Positions 8,245-18,283 are shown, counted from the stretch's first letter. The stretch: 41,257 bases of DNA from SAR324 cluster bacterium (GCA_015231825.1 JADGAV010000041.1:1-41257), one strand, 5' to 3'. Numbers and translations: made by a program. Notes: generated from the letters alone by a model not told the origin.

Positions 8245-9852
8245 ATGGGAATGAGTATCAAGCACAATATACCTTCTTTGAATTCGTTACGCCACACATC
8301 CAACAATTTCAATGAAGTCAAAAAAAATATTCAAAACCTCAGTTCCGGTTTAAAAGTGAACACAGCCGCTGATGGACCCGCAATTTTGATTGCTTCAGAG
8401 CGCCTTCGAGGAAGAATTAGCAGTATGCAGCAGGCATTGGAAAATACAGAAAATTCAGTTGCACTGGTCCAGACGGCAGAAGGCGGCTTGAATGAAGTCA
8501 ATGCCCTATTGATCAACTTGAGACAACTGGTCGTCCATGCTGCTAACGAAGCCATCAATGATAAAAAGATGCTGGAAGCCGATCAAAGTGAAATCAACCA
8601 CCTATTGGGAACCATTGACCGCATTGCGGACAACACGATTTTCAATCATCGTCGGCTCTTAGATGGAAGTAACGGAGCCAATGGGGTTACGATTGGGGAA
8701 AATCTGGAATTTGTTTCTGCAAAACCGAGTACCCAAGCGTCTCCAGAAGAAGGCTATCAAGTTGATATTACCCAAGTGGCCACTCGCGCAAAAGCCACAG
8801 GCACTGTGCAGCTCAACACGATGAACGCCAAAGGTGGAATTCAGCTCGTAGTTACGGAACTCGGCCGAAGTGCCGTTTTGGATACCGGCAAGGGAGAACT
8901 CGGAGAAGGAATTGAGAAAATTATCAAAAACTCTGAGCTGGATCCCAGCACATTTCCTCCTGAAGAAATGTCTGCAAAAATAAGAACGATGGTCGCACGG
9001 CAACTTCAGAAAACCGTTGACGAAGCCAATGTCAATGTGGACATTCTCCTGGACGCGGCAGGTCATTTTGTTGTCCGCCATCGAGAATTTGGGGATGAAC
9101 CTAAATTCTCAGTAACCAGTTCGGCAGCAGGGATCTTATCTCCGGAAGCCAATTTTGCAAAATTTGCGATTCAGGGAAAAGACGTAGAAGGATCCATCGG
9201 TCAGGAAATCGCCTTAGGTGATGGTCAATTTTTAACCGCAGCGGAAGGAACCAAGGCAGAAGGTCTCCAGCTTCGATTCAACAAAGAACTTGGAACACGT
9301 GAGGAAGTGGTATTCGATGATGACGGCAATGAAGTAGGGGTCAAAATTATTGAAGAAACCAACGAAGAGTTGGTTGGAAAACCTCTTGAGGGCTTTGTCC
9401 ATGTTGCCCAACAATCGATCAGTTTCCAAGTTGGTCCCAATACAAAACAGGTTACAGAACTCTCGATCGACAACGTCCGTACTAACAAATTAGCACGAGG
9501 AATCAGCAATGTCAGTGGTTTCGAAAGTCTCAGAGATATTAACGTGATGACGACACAAGGGTCCCGAGATTCAATGGAGATCATTGATGCGGCTACCGAC
9601 GAAGTGACAAAGTTGCGCGCAAAACTCGGGTCGTTTCAAAAGAATGCCTTGGAAAGCAATCTCAATAGTTTGCGAATCGCGGAAGAAAATTTGACCCAGG
9701 CTGAATCCACTATCCGTGACGCGGACATGGCCGCAGAAATGTCTGAATTGACCAGTGGTCAGATCATGCTAGCCTCTAGCACGGCGATGCTGTCACAGGC
9801 AAACCAGGTCCCTCAATCGGTCTTAGGGTTGATCACAGGAGGACAGAATTAG
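8245..9852 (+). CDS. Flagellin
   Basis: The 535-residue protein is a flagellar filament subunit. The conserved N-terminal D0/D1 part begins MSIKHNIPSLNSLRH and includes LSSGLKVNTAADGPA and SVALVQTAEGGLNEVN. The C-terminal D1/D0 part has LGSFQKNALESNLNSLRIA and ends TAMLSQANQVPQSVLGLI. The central variable region includes DVEGSIGQEIALGDGQFL, a divergent form of the DVxGTINGE motif found in the other five flagellins here. It has an extra acidic insertion (EEVVFDDDGNEVGVKIIEE). An AAGGAG ribosome site and a sigma-28-like promoter precede it. It is the only flagellin on the plus strand and the longest of the six. A second ATG two codons in is also possible. Confidence 0.95.
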   Translation: MGMSIKHNIPSLNSLRHTSNNFNEVKKNIQNLSSGLKVNTAADGPAILIASERLRGRISSMQQALENTENSVALVQTAEGGLNEVNALLINLRQLVVHAANEAINDKKMLEADQSEINHLLGTIDRIADNTIFNHRRLLDGSNGANGVTIGENLEFVSAKPSTQASPEEGYQVDITQVATRAKATGTVQLNTMNAKGGIQLVVTELGRSAVLDTGKGELGEGIEKIIKNSELDPSTFPPEEMSAKIRTMVARQLQKTVDEANVNVDILLDAAGHFVVRHREFGDEPKFSVTSSAAGILSPEANFAKFAIQGKDVEGSIGQEIALGDGQFLTAAEGTKAEGLQLRFNKELGTREEVVFDDDGNEVGVKIIEETNEELVGKPLEGFVHVAQQSISFQVGPNTKQVTELSIDNVRTNKLARGISNVSGFESLRDINVMTTQGSRDSMEIIDAATDEVTKLRAKLGSFQKNALESNLNSLRIAEENLTQAESTIRDADMAAEMSELTSGQIMLASSTAMLSQANQVPQSVLGLITGGQN

Positions 9853-9877
9853 TAAGATTCACACCACTTTTTCGTGA

Positions 9878-10105
9878 TTAAACATTTTGATAGTCCCATA
9901 CGCACCATTCAAACAGGATATCGATAGGGATTTGATAGTGGGTAATCGTGAGAGGGGGATAAACGGGTAAGATTTCTTTTCCAAACTCGGATATCAGCCC
10001 TTTTTTAACCAGAGTTCTCACAATCGGAGAATCATGATAGGGTTCTCCACCTTCGGCAATCTCCTCAAAGACCCTGATCTCGGCGATAGAAAGATCTCGG
10101 AACAT
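9878..10105 (-). CDS. Small hypothetical protein (75 aa)
   Basis: The product starts MFRDLSIAEIRVFEEIAEGG and continues with SPIVRTLVKKGLISEFGKEI. This resembles a helical, winged-helix-like arrangement but is not enough for a family call. The C-terminus is hydrophobic and aromatic (IDILFEWCVWDYQNV). It lies on the minus strand just downstream of yaaA and could be in the same transcript. It is convergent with the plus-strand flagellin, 25 bases from that stop codon. The ribosome site is weak. Protein-like composition is the main support. Confidence 0.5.
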   Translation of the reverse strand: MFRDLSIAEIRVFEEIAEGGEPYHDSPIVRTLVKKGLISEFGKEILPVYPPLTITHYQIPIDILFEWCVWDYQNV

Positions 10106-10168
10106 GTTTAATTTTCATGGATAATATGAATCCAATCCATTTGGAACAAGCGGAATCTCTAAATTTGT

Positions 10169-10942
10169 TCAGGATGATCTCACGAAAACCCAATCGGTCT
10201 CAGTGGATATTTTAGGATCATACTGATACCCCTCCCAGTCGAAAGACTTGATGTCCTCTGCAGAAGTAATGCGGTTTTTAATGATATAGCGGGACATGAG
10301 TCCTCTATTTTTTTTAGCCACAAACCCAATGACCTTCAGAGCATCCCCTCTTTGCTCTTTGAAAGATGGAGTGATAACGGGGGCATTGAGTTTTTTGGCA
10401 TTGATCGATTTGAAATATTCGTTGGATGCCAAATTGATCAATACCCGATCCGAATCACTCTGCTCTTGAAAACTCTGATTCAACTCAGTCGTAATCTTAT
10501 CCCCCCAATATTCGTAAAGATTATTTTTTCTACGAACTTTTAATGAAGTCCCCATTTCAAGACGATAAGGTTGAATCAAATCTAGCGGCAGCAGGAGGCC
10601 ATAGAGTCCGGACAATATTCTTAAAGATTTCTGAGCAAATTCTAAATCGGACTCTGCAAAGTCAATCGCGTTCAATCCCAGATAGACATCTCCCTGGAAC
10701 AAATGAATCGCGGTTTTAGCATTATCCGGTGTAAAGGGAGGACACCATTCATGATTTCGCTCTACATTGAGTTGTGCAATTTCCTTATTGATTTTCATAA
10801 GGATGCCCAATTTTTTCTTCGAAATGGTTCTAAGTTTTTTGTTCAGAACCTGAGCTTCCTCTATGAATTTAGGAATCGTGTAAAATGGAGGAGTCGACTT
10901 GTCAATATCCATCCTTTTTGATGGGGAAATCACAATGAGCAT
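10169..10942 (-). CDS. yaaA: YaaA family peroxide stress protein
   Basis: The 257-residue protein has the YaaA (DUF328/UPF0246) signature in order: MLIVISPSKRMD at the N-terminus, QGDVYLGL near 85, LSGLYGLLLPLDLIQPYRLEMGT around 110-132, LASNEYFKSI near 170, and FKEQRGDALKVIGFVAKKNRGLMSRYII toward the end in split conserved blocks. In E. coli YaaA lowers free intracellular iron and limits Fenton damage during hydrogen peroxide stress; DNA binding through a helix-hairpin-helix-like element has been described. Length is normal. An AGGAT ribosome site precedes the ATG. Its presence among DNA repair genes fits a damage-avoidance theme. Confidence 0.93.
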   Translation of the reverse strand: MLIVISPSKRMDIDKSTPPFYTIPKFIEEAQVLNKKLRTISKKKLGILMKINKEIAQLNVERNHEWCPPFTPDNAKTAIHLFQGDVYLGLNAIDFAESDLEFAQKSLRILSGLYGLLLPLDLIQPYRLEMGTSLKVRRKNNLYEYWGDKITTELNQSFQEQSDSDRVLINLASNEYFKSINAKKLNAPVITPSFKEQRGDALKVIGFVAKKNRGLMSRYIIKNRITSAEDIKSFDWEGYQYDPKISTETDWVFVRSS

Positions 10943-11206
10943 ACTTATATCCTGTCAATAAGATGTACAAAAATTTTGGTATGAAAAATATCATAGTACT
11001 TGAAAAGATCAATACGAATGGGCGCAGGCAGGAGATCCTCATAAAAGAGATTAGTGGATAATTAGTACTTGAATGAGCCTCTCTTTTCCTCGACGGATTG
11101 CCCAGGCAATCCCATAAATTTCTGTTTGTAAAGAAATCCTTTTTTGTTAGGCTTGCGAGTTCAGTTCGTGTTATTTCAATGCTATGAAAAACCAGAGGAG
11201 AATCTT

Positions 11207-11578
11207 ATGGAATTAGGTACATTTTCAATAAGTTTAGCAGTAAAAGATATCGGGAAATCTAAAAATTTTTATGAAAAGCTGGGGTTTAGTATTTTCGGTG
11301 GCGATCAATTGAATCATTGGTTGATCATGAAAAACAAGGATCATGTGATCGGCTTGTTTCAAGGGATGTTTGAATCAAATATTTTAACCTTCAATCCGGG
11401 TTGGGACAATGACGGTAAAAAACTCGAATCATTTACCGATGTTCGGGAAATACTTGACAACCTAAAATCTCAAGGAATTGAAATCGCGCAAGAATCGATT
11501 GTAGGTGAAACAGGACCCTCTAGTTTCTCAATGATTGATCCAGACGGCAATACGATATTGATAGATCAACATGTTTAA
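11207..11578 (+). CDS. VOC (glyoxalase/dioxygenase fold) family protein
   Basis: The 123-residue protein starts MELGTFSISLAVKDIGKSKNFYEKLGF, split here as a typical VOC opening strand and helix, and ends SSFSMIDPDGNTILIDQHV, the usual closing VOC motif. VOC proteins are metal-dependent isomerases, lyases or resistance proteins, or binding proteins; the substrate cannot be told from sequence. The ATG at 11207 is chosen because GAGGAG lies six bases upstream; a longer in-frame start at 11144 adds residues unlike the family. No neighbour suggests a pathway. Confidence 0.85.
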   Translation: MELGTFSISLAVKDIGKSKNFYEKLGFSIFGGDQLNHWLIMKNKDHVIGLFQGMFESNILTFNPGWDNDGKKLESFTDVREILDNLKSQGIEIAQESIVGETGPSSFSMIDPDGNTILIDQHV

Positions 11579-12116
11579 AACCGGGTTTCATATGGAATTT
11601 CGACAATTCTGAAAATTCAATGCTAAAGATCGGGAGGTGCTTCTTCAGATAAGAAGCAGTGGTTCAGAGGGGGAAATTTTGCAAGCTTACTCTTCTTCAA
11701 GCGAGATTCAAATAGAATCTGAATTGCTCGAGCGATCATCTCTGAATCGCTCAAGCAAATTCAAACCGATAGGCTTCCTCATGGAAATTACGACATCCTT
11801 GTCTTCCTACGGTTTTTTCAAAATTTAAGAATAATATAGCAATATATGTGCCTATATATCTGTTCTTTGCAAAAGTATGTTTTATTAGATATTTTTTGCG
11901 TCATGAAATTCAAGAAAAGAGGCTTCCATCATGATGAAGTTTTAGCAAGGGTGATCAGGGATTCAGGCAATTTTTTAATTTGAGCCATCGAGTATGGTCA
12001 CGCTAATAAAATTCTTTAAAAAACAATCGTTTAGATAAAAATATTTTGGAAAAAATCACTAATAAATCAGGCTTTTTTCAGTACAAATCTTTTCATGTTT
12101 AACAGGGAGTTAATCC
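11579..12116. other. Intergenic region with one strong hairpin
   Basis: Apart from the imperfect hairpin at 11720-11763 I see no supported feature. A plus-strand open frame of 63 codons at 11637-11828 has low-complexity Ser/Glu composition and no ribosome site, so it is not called. Confidence 0.4.
11720..11763. repeat. Imperfect inverted repeat (hairpin)
   Basis: Arms at 11720-11736 and 11746-11763 can form about 17 base pairs with one mismatch and one bulged base around the 9-base loop CATCTCTGA. The core is GCTCGAGCGAT against ATCGCTCAAGC. No T-run follows on either strand, so it is not a standard intrinsic terminator. Confidence 0.6.
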
Positions 12117-12266
12117 ATGATAAGCATTGCAAGAGCAACGAATGAGGGCTTCTATGCTATCATGATTGAGTGGCACGGAACCCTACTTCATAGGTTGATA
12201 AAAACAAAATTTCACGTCTGCAACTTATCTGTCAAGGGCTTTGATCACCAAATAAGGAAGTTCTAA
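12117..12266 (+). CDS. Possible small protein (49 aa)
   Basis: A short frame starts MISIARATNEGFYAIMIEWH and ends GFDHQIRKF. An AGGGAG ribosome site sits eight bases before the ATG, the main reason for listing it. The family is unknown. It lies in the run of small genes that precedes lhr on the same strand. It may be a chance open frame. Confidence 0.3.
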   Translation: MISIARATNEGFYAIMIEWHGTLLHRLIKTKFHVCNLSVKGFDHQIRKF

Positions 12267-12401
12267 ATTCCCTGAGATTTTCTTCCAAAAGCTCATTTCT
12301 CAATGGATAATGAAAATAAATATCTAAATTCAAAACTGTTTGGATTGATATTTTTTAAGTGCAACGGATCCCCTCTCGGAACCGATTTTTTTTAATGAAA
12401 A

Positions 12402-12653
12402 ATGAGCAATGTGATTCGATTTGCCAGAAGCCAACTGAGCTTTCGATTTGAAAAAATTGATGAGCTTTTCAGACATCCTATCTTGGTAGAATTTCGCGGG
12501 ATGGATCAATTCCAAGGGTTTTATTTGCTGGATCGGCACAACACAAATCTTCCTGAAGAACTGGTCGCCGATTTAAGCCAGGGGACATCTGTCAGTTGGT
12601 GGATCATAGGAACCATTGAGTTTCCCGATCGGCTTCAAATGACAAAAATTTAA
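12402..12653 (+). CDS. Small hypothetical protein upstream of lhr (83 aa)
   Basis: The product begins MSNVIRFARSQLSFRFEK and contains HPILVEFRGMDQFQGFYLL, LPEELVADLSQGTSVSWWI and a final strand IGTIEFPDRL. The composition looks like a small beta-rich protein. It ends 22 bases before the Lhr start on the same strand, so co-transcription is likely. There is no good ribosome site and I do not recognise a family. Confidence 0.45.
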   Translation: MSNVIRFARSQLSFRFEKIDELFRHPILVEFRGMDQFQGFYLLDRHNTNLPEELVADLSQGTSVSWWIIGTIEFPDRLQMTKI

Positions 12654-12675
12654 ATGAGATAATTGAGGAGGGGAT

Positions 12676-15600
12676 GTGGAGGGGTTTCACCCAATTATTC
12701 AGGACTGGTTCAATTCACATTTTTCGGATCTGACAGAACCGCAAAAGCAAGGATGGCCGGCAATTCAAGCAGGAAATGATACTTTAATTGCAGCACCGAC
12801 TGGATCCGGAAAAACATTGACTGCGTTTCTAGTATGCATCGATAAACTCTTCAAAGAGGCATTAACAGGGAACTTGGAAGATGTGACCCGTGTTCTCTAT
12901 ATCTCTCCTTTGAAAGCCCTCAGTAACGATATTCGACGCAATTTGGAAGTCCCCCTGGCAGAGATTGAAGAGCCGGCTATTGGGGAGAAAATAAAGACCT
13001 CCCCTATTCGCGTCATGGTGCGAACGGGAGATACTTCCTCTTCACAAAGACAATCCATTCTTAGGCGTCCTCCTCATATCCTGGTCACGACCCCCGAGTC
13101 ATTTTTTCTTTTACTGACTGCTGAAAAAAGTCGAGCAATTTTAAGATACGTGGAAACCGTGATTGTAGATGAAATCCACTCACTGGCCCGCGACAAGAGA
13201 GGAACTCATCTTAGCTTGTCATTGGAGCGCCTGGACTGGCTTTGTCAAAAACGCCCCCAAAGAATCGGGTTGAGCGCAACACAAAAACCCATTGAGGAAA
13301 TTTCAAAATTTCTAGTAGGCTATGGACGTGAAAAAGAGGAGCCATGCACGATTATTGATATCGGTCACCGCCGTCAACTCGATATTGCCGTTGACGTTCC
13401 CTCAAGTGAATTGTCTGCTGTTTGCTCACACGATCAATGGTCTGAGGTTTATTCACAACTGGCGACAATGGTTGAACATCATCGCAGTACATTGATATTC
13501 GTCAATACACGAAAACTTGCCGAGCGACTGACCTTCCACTTGAGCGAACACCTTGGAGAAGAAGCGGTAGCCAGCCATCATGGTAGTCTTCCCAAAGAGA
13601 AACGTTTTAAGGCAGAAGAAAGGCTTAAAAATGGTCAATTGAAGGCTATTGTTGCCACCGCATCGCTCGAATTAGGTATCGATATCGGCTACATTGATCT
13701 GGTCGTTCAAATAGGATCGCCAAGAAGTATTGCCGCCTTTCTGCAAAGAATCGGCAGAGCAGGGCATGCTGTTGGAGCAACTCCTAAGGGACGATTGATT
13801 GCGCTGACCCGGGATGAATTGATCGAATCTTTGGCACTGGTCTGGGCTGTCAAAAACGGAGAACTGGATGCCATTGAAATTCCTCAATTAGCCCTGGATA
13901 TTCTTGCTCAACAGATCGTGGCCGCCACCGTTCTTCAAGAATGGGATCTGGAAACGCTTTTTCAAAAGGTGCGGTCTGCTTATCCATACAGAGAGCTTGC
14001 AAGAAAAGATTTTAACCAAGTCATCCAAATGCTGGCCGATGGATTTTCCAAAAATCATCGTAAAAGCGCCTATCTCCATTACGATGCGGTCAATCAAAAA
14101 ATTCGGGCTCGAAAAAAAGCACGCCTCATCACCCTGACCAATTCTGGTGCCATCCCTGAGCAGCCGTTATATCGAGTGATCAATATCGACAATGGAGCCT
14201 TTGAGGGAACACTTCATGAAGATTTCGCCATTGAGAGCCCTGCAGGACAAGTCTTTCTTTTGGGCAATACCTCCTGGCAAATTCAACATGTACGAGGAAC
14301 CCAAGTTTCTGTCAGAGATGCCCAGGGGGCTCCTCCAACGATTCCATTTTGGATTGGAGAGGCACCAGGCCGCACAAGAGAATTATCCACTTATGTTTCC
14401 AATTTGCGTGAAGAAATTGATCAGAGAATTGAATTCAATCAGGAAGATAAAAACCCACTTGATGGCATAGAGCAGATCAGAGCAATCCAGGAGATCAACC
14501 CGCATCTGTATCAAAAAGCACGGAAGTGGCTGCTGGCCTTGAGCAAGAACGACTGGGTGAATCTTCAGGCAGTCCACTACGTGGCCGTGCAAAAAGCGGC
14601 TCTGGGGATAATTCCAACTCAGCGTAACGTGATTTTTGAACGGTTTTTTGATGAGAGCGGGGGGATGCAATTGGCGATACATGCTCCCTACGGTATGAGA
14701 ATCAATCGTGCGTGGGGCCTGGCATTGAGAAAGCGTTTTTGCCGAACGTTCAATTTCGAACTGCAAGCAGTGGCCATGGATGACGGCATTCTTCTTTCCT
14801 TAGGAGAGAGCCAGAGTTTCCCGATCGAACAACTCTTTCGTTTCCTGTCATCCAATAATGTTCATCATCTACTCGAACAAGCCCTGCTGCAGGTTCCTTT
14901 CTTTCAGGCCCGTTGGCAATGGAATGCAAATCGTTCATTGGCGGTCTTAAGAAATCAATGGGGGAAACGGGTTCCTCCTGCTCTACAGCGGATCAGAAGC
15001 GATGACTTGCTAACTGCGGTCTTTCCCGCCATCACTCAGTGTTTTGAGCATATAACGGGTGATATCGACTTTCCAGATCATGCTCTCGTCAAGCAAACAG
15101 TAGATGATTGCATGACTGAAGCAATGGATTTAGTCTCCTTGAAAAAAATCCTTGAAAAGATTGAAAACAAGGAAGTGCAATTGATTGCCAGAGATACTCG
15201 CGAACCCTCTCCCTTCAGTTACCAGCTTTTGAATGCAGCACCTTATGCTTTTTTGGATGATGCTCCGCTAGAAGAGCGACGGGCCCGTGCAATTACACAG
15301 CGCAGAACATTGCCGATGGACGCCTTGGGAGAACTGACTAAACTCGATGAGGAAGCCATTGTACAGGTCAGACAGGAAGCGTGGCCTACCGTCCGAAACA
15401 AAGACGAACTTTATGATGCCCTGGTGGGGTTTATCGCCCTCAATCAAGAAGAGGCAAGAGACTGGAAATTCTATTTTGATCAATTAGTGGATGAGGGACG
15501 GGCATCCGTTTGTTTAGTGGATCATGAATATTTCTGGTTTGCCATAGAAAGATTGCCTTTGGTTAAGTCAATCTTTCCAGAGGCAGCCATCGTGCCGGAA

Positions 15601-17040
15601 CTTCATTTGCCTGAGTCCTTAGCAGCTGAATGGAGCGAAGAAGACGCAATGGCCTGCCTGATCCAGGGACATCTGGAAAGCAAACCCAGCATGAGTGCTG
15701 AGGAACTGTCACAGAGCCTTAAGCTCCCAGCCAAGATCCTTCAATCACAACTGATTTCTTTGGAAACAAAAGGACTGCTGATTCGAGGGGATTTTAATCA
15801 AAACGGAAACACCGAATGGTGCCATCGTCGCCTGTTGATGCGTATTCACCGTTTAACCTTGGAGCGACTGCGTCAACAAATTCGTCCCGTGTCTGTATCG
15901 GACTATCTCCATTTTCTTTTTCATTATCAAAAACTGATTCCTGCTCAAAAAAGAGACGGAAAACCTGGTCTTCTGGACACTTTGTCGCAGCTTCAAGGTT
16001 TTGAAACTGCCGCTGGAGAATGGGAAGCTGAAATTCTGCCAAGCCGAATAAAAAATTATGAAACTGCCTGGTTGGATGAACTATGCTTTGATGGGAGATT
16101 GATCTGGGGAAGAATCAGTTCCCCCAGTGCGGCCAATGGAAGTGATGAGCACGTCAAAACTCCTTCCATCAGAAAACTAAATCGTATCAGCCCCATCAGC
16201 CTTTTTTTCCGAGAAAACGCCTCATGGATTGTTCAAAAAAGTTTCGATGATGCCCTGATTTCTTCCAGTTCTAATGCGCAAACCGTGCTTCAGATATTAA
16301 AAGACTACGGAGCACAGTTCGTGAATGAATTACTAGTCCGGACCGGCCTGCTGAAAAGTCAGTTGGAAGAAGCGCTGTGTGAATTAGCCTATCTGGGTCT
16401 GGCCTCTGCAGACGGATTTTCTGCGATCCGTACGTTTATTTCTCCCGATCTTAAAAACCGGACCCGACGTCCTGGAAGTGCCAGACGACGTTTGATGAAA
16501 AAAATCACCTATGCTGCAGGCGGGCGCTGGACTTCTTTTCCAATCCTGACTCTAGCGCTGGATGATGAAGTTCAACTGGAAGCCTGGGCCTGGCAGCTAT
16601 TGGATCGATATGGCGTTGTCTTTCGTGATGTCCTCGCTCGGGAAGCAGCTGCCCCTGCCTGGAGTGAATTGGTACGTGTTTATCGAAGGCTTGAAGGTTA
16701 CGGAGAGATTCGTGGAGGACGGTTTGTCTCAGGAGTCAGCGGAGAACAGTATGCAAATGCCGATGTGATTGAGCAGCTCAGAAAGATTCGAGATTCAAAA
16801 CCGACGGAACAATGGGTTGTTATTTCTGCAGCAGATCCTTTGAATTTGATTGGAATCTTAACCGACGGTCCCCGATTTTCCAATTCCCGAAATGCTCGCT
16901 TACTTTTCAAGGAAGGACGGCACGTTGCCACGCTTGACAGAGGGGCGGTCCTCTTCCATGAAAGTCAGTCTCAACCAGTGATGAACCGCATGACTTCCTC
17001 CCTAAAGTTGGGAGGAATGTCACGGGATCAAGCCTTCTAG
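12676..17040 (+). CDS. lhr: Lhr, large ATP-dependent DNA helicase
   Basis: The 1454-residue protein is a superfamily 2 helicase of the long bacterial Lhr type (E. coli Lhr is about 1540 residues). The helicase core shows APTGSGKT at 40-47, ISPLKALSND near 76-85, DEIH at 165-168, LSAT at 199-202, and LELGIDIGYIDLVVQIGSP and QRIGRAGH for the second RecA fold. The winged-helix and Lhr-core domain follow, then a long C-terminal half of the Lhr-CTD type found in full-length bacterial homologues. Lhr translocates 3' to 5' on single-stranded DNA and is linked to DNA repair. The GTG start at 12676 has GAGGAGGGG just upstream; an ATG two bases earlier is out of frame. Reading frame is intact throughout. 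Confidence 0.95.
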   Translation: MEGFHPIIQDWFNSHFSDLTEPQKQGWPAIQAGNDTLIAAPTGSGKTLTAFLVCIDKLFKEALTGNLEDVTRVLYISPLKALSNDIRRNLEVPLAEIEEPAIGEKIKTSPIRVMVRTGDTSSSQRQSILRRPPHILVTTPESFFLLLTAEKSRAILRYVETVIVDEIHSLARDKRGTHLSLSLERLDWLCQKRPQRIGLSATQKPIEEISKFLVGYGREKEEPCTIIDIGHRRQLDIAVDVPSSELSAVCSHDQWSEVYSQLATMVEHHRSTLIFVNTRKLAERLTFHLSEHLGEEAVASHHGSLPKEKRFKAEERLKNGQLKAIVATASLELGIDIGYIDLVVQIGSPRSIAAFLQRIGRAGHAVGATPKGRLIALTRDELIESLALVWAVKNGELDAIEIPQLALDILAQQIVAATVLQEWDLETLFQKVRSAYPYRELARKDFNQVIQMLADGFSKNHRKSAYLHYDAVNQKIRARKKARLITLTNSGAIPEQPLYRVINIDNGAFEGTLHEDFAIESPAGQVFLLGNTSWQIQHVRGTQVSVRDAQGAPPTIPFWIGEAPGRTRELSTYVSNLREEIDQRIEFNQEDKNPLDGIEQIRAIQEINPHLYQKARKWLLALSKNDWVNLQAVHYVAVQKAALGIIPTQRNVIFERFFDESGGMQLAIHAPYGMRINRAWGLALRKRFCRTFNFELQAVAMDDGILLSLGESQSFPIEQLFRFLSSNNVHHLLEQALLQVPFFQARWQWNANRSLAVLRNQWGKRVPPALQRIRSDDLLTAVFPAITQCFEHITGDIDFPDHALVKQTVDDCMTEAMDLVSLKKILEKIENKEVQLIARDTREPSPFSYQLLNAAPYAFLDDAPLEERRARAITQRRTLPMDALGELTKLDEEAIVQVRQEAWPTVRNKDELYDALVGFIALNQEEARDWKFYFDQLVDEGRASVCLVDHEYFWFAIERLPLVKSIFPEAAIVPELHLPESLAAEWSEEDAMACLIQGHLESKPSMSAEELSQSLKLPAKILQSQLISLETKGLLIRGDFNQNGNTEWCHRRLLMRIHRLTLERLRQQIRPVSVSDYLHFLFHYQKLIPAQKRDGKPGLLDTLSQLQGFETAAGEWEAEILPSRIKNYETAWLDELCFDGRLIWGRISSPSAANGSDEHVKTPSIRKLNRISPISLFFRENASWIVQKSFDDALISSSSNAQTVLQILKDYGAQFVNELLVRTGLLKSQLEEALCELAYLGLASADGFSAIRTFISPDLKNRTRRPGSARRRLMKKITYAAGGRWTSFPILTLALDDEVQLEAWAWQLLDRYGVVFRDVLAREAAAPAWSELVRVYRRLEGYGEIRGGRFVSGVSGEQYANADVIEQLRKIRDSKPTEQWVVISAADPLNLIGILTDGPRFSNSRNARLLFKEGRHVATLDRGAVLFHESQSQPVMNRMTSSLKLGGMSRDQAF

Positions 17041-17224
17041 CGTCAGACTCTATTCGAAAGAATAAAAAAGCACTGGACTGAGATCGCTTTCATTTCGTAT
17101 TGAGATAACAGGTGGGCTTGCCCCGGCATAGACATCAAACAAAACGGGGAAGTACGAATCAATACGAGGACAGCCTTTCTGCTGCCTTCAGGAATAAATG
17201 GGTTTTTATAAAAGAGGGGGAGCA

Positions 17225-17446
17225 ATGAAAAAATCAGAATTGATAGAAAAACTGCAAAACCTAGAGGGAGATCCTCCGGTATTTTTGAGTTACCGCGACT
17301 ATGGAATTTATGATAGTTTGAATTTTTCGACAGAACCTCAAGTGGTGAGTATGCTTTATTTAACGCTGGATGAGACGCAAACAAAGCTGCTTTTTGATTC
17401 CTACCAAAATGAAGGGCCGTTTGAAGAAATTGTTTTAATCGGGTGA
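17225..17446 (+). CDS. Small hypothetical protein (73 aa)
   Basis: The product starts MKKSELIEKLQNLEGDPPVF and ends GPFEEIVLIG. The opening resembles small phage- or plasmid-type proteins that begin MKxxELIExLQ, with a short helix followed by strands (VVSMLYLTLDE). The ATG at 17225 is preceded by a strong GAGGGGG ribosome site, and this start is preferred to an in-frame one 27 bases upstream. It lies downstream of lhr on the same strand and is convergent with the SRAP gene. The function is unknown. Confidence 0.6.
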   Translation: MKKSELIEKLQNLEGDPPVFLSYRDYGIYDSLNFSTEPQVVSMLYLTLDETQTKLLFDSYQNEGPFEEIVLIG

Positions 17447-17479
17447 CACCATTCAATAGCTGTAGGTAAACTTACTGGA

Positions 17480-18283
17480 TCAGGCCGCTAAAGCAACTTG
17501 AAAATATTCAGACTGAGAAGATTGAGTCAGGATTTCCATTTTTTCCACAAATTTATGATGCGGATTTAACCACTCTTCTACCAATTCCGGAGGGAGGTGT
17601 AATGGCATACGGTTATGACCTGCTCTGCTAATTTCTTCATTGGGTTCGTCAGTAATAATCGCAAATCCGGGAAAAGGATAATCATCAAAGCGGTGGTTGA
17701 AAATAACCGGAACAACCAAATTTCTGCCGCTTTTGGGAAAGAAACTGATTATTATTTTTCGAAAACGAGGATCCGTTAACTCTGTTTTGCTTGGTTTGAA
17801 TTTTTTTATATCTTTTCCTGATTCAATCCACCTTTGCTTTCGCTCATTGGCCTGTCTTTCAAATTGTTCTTTGACCTCATCCAATGAAATAATCTTCGCA
17901 TCGAGTAAATCCTTCACCTTGACCCATTCGTAAAATTCTTTTAATACGACGATCCCTGGATTTTGCCGGGCCTCTGACCAAAATTTTTTCATCAGGGAAT
18001 CTTTCCTTGCATTGTACGTGGTCAATTGTTTGGTATTTGTCATATAAATTGGCGGGAAAGCACTGTATCGCATTGGCGAGATGATTTTCTCATTACTCAC
18101 AGGGTGAATGATGGGGGCATAGTATTGCGGGTAAATACGGACGCTTTTGGAGATCGGTGGATAGCTTTTAGCATCGATTTCGATAAACTTATGGTATGCA
18201 TTAAAGGCATCTCGCACTGCTTTTGCCTGGAACTCAGATTCTAACACCTCCAAGTCAGCCTCCACCATTGCTGAATAACACAT
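17480..18283 (-). CDS. SOS response-associated peptidase (SRAP/YedK-HMCES family)
   Basis: The 267-residue protein has the SRAP active-site set: Cys2 exposed after Met1 removal, Asn91 in TYNARKDS, Glu119 in KEFYEW, and His223 in AGHNRMPLHL. Family members form a thiazolidine crosslink between Cys2 and an abasic site in single-stranded DNA, which shields the lesion from breakage. It is longer than E. coli YedK (about 222 residues), mainly through a charged helical insertion at roughly 125-170. It follows dnaE2 by 10 bases on the same strand, so it is the last gene of the imuA-imuB-dnaE2 operon. That location links abasic-site protection to lesion bypass. Confidence 0.93.
   Translation of the reverse strand: MCYSAMVEADLEVLESEFQAKAVRDAFNAYHKFIEIDAKSYPPISKSVRIYPQYYAPIIHPVSNEKIISPMRYSAFPPIYMTNTKQLTTYNARKDSLMKKFWSEARQNPGIVVLKEFYEWVKVKDLLDAKIISLDEVKEQFERQANERKQRWIESGKDIKKFKPSKTELTDPRFRKIIISFFPKSGRNLVVPVIFNHRFDDYPFPGFAIITDEPNEEISRAGHNRMPLHLPPELVEEWLNPHHKFVEKMEILTQSSQSEYFQVALAA

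Noticed and set aside
11637..11828. Plus-strand open frame of 63 codons
   Set aside because: Low-complexity Ser/Glu sequence without a ribosome site, and it includes the hairpin at 11720-11763.
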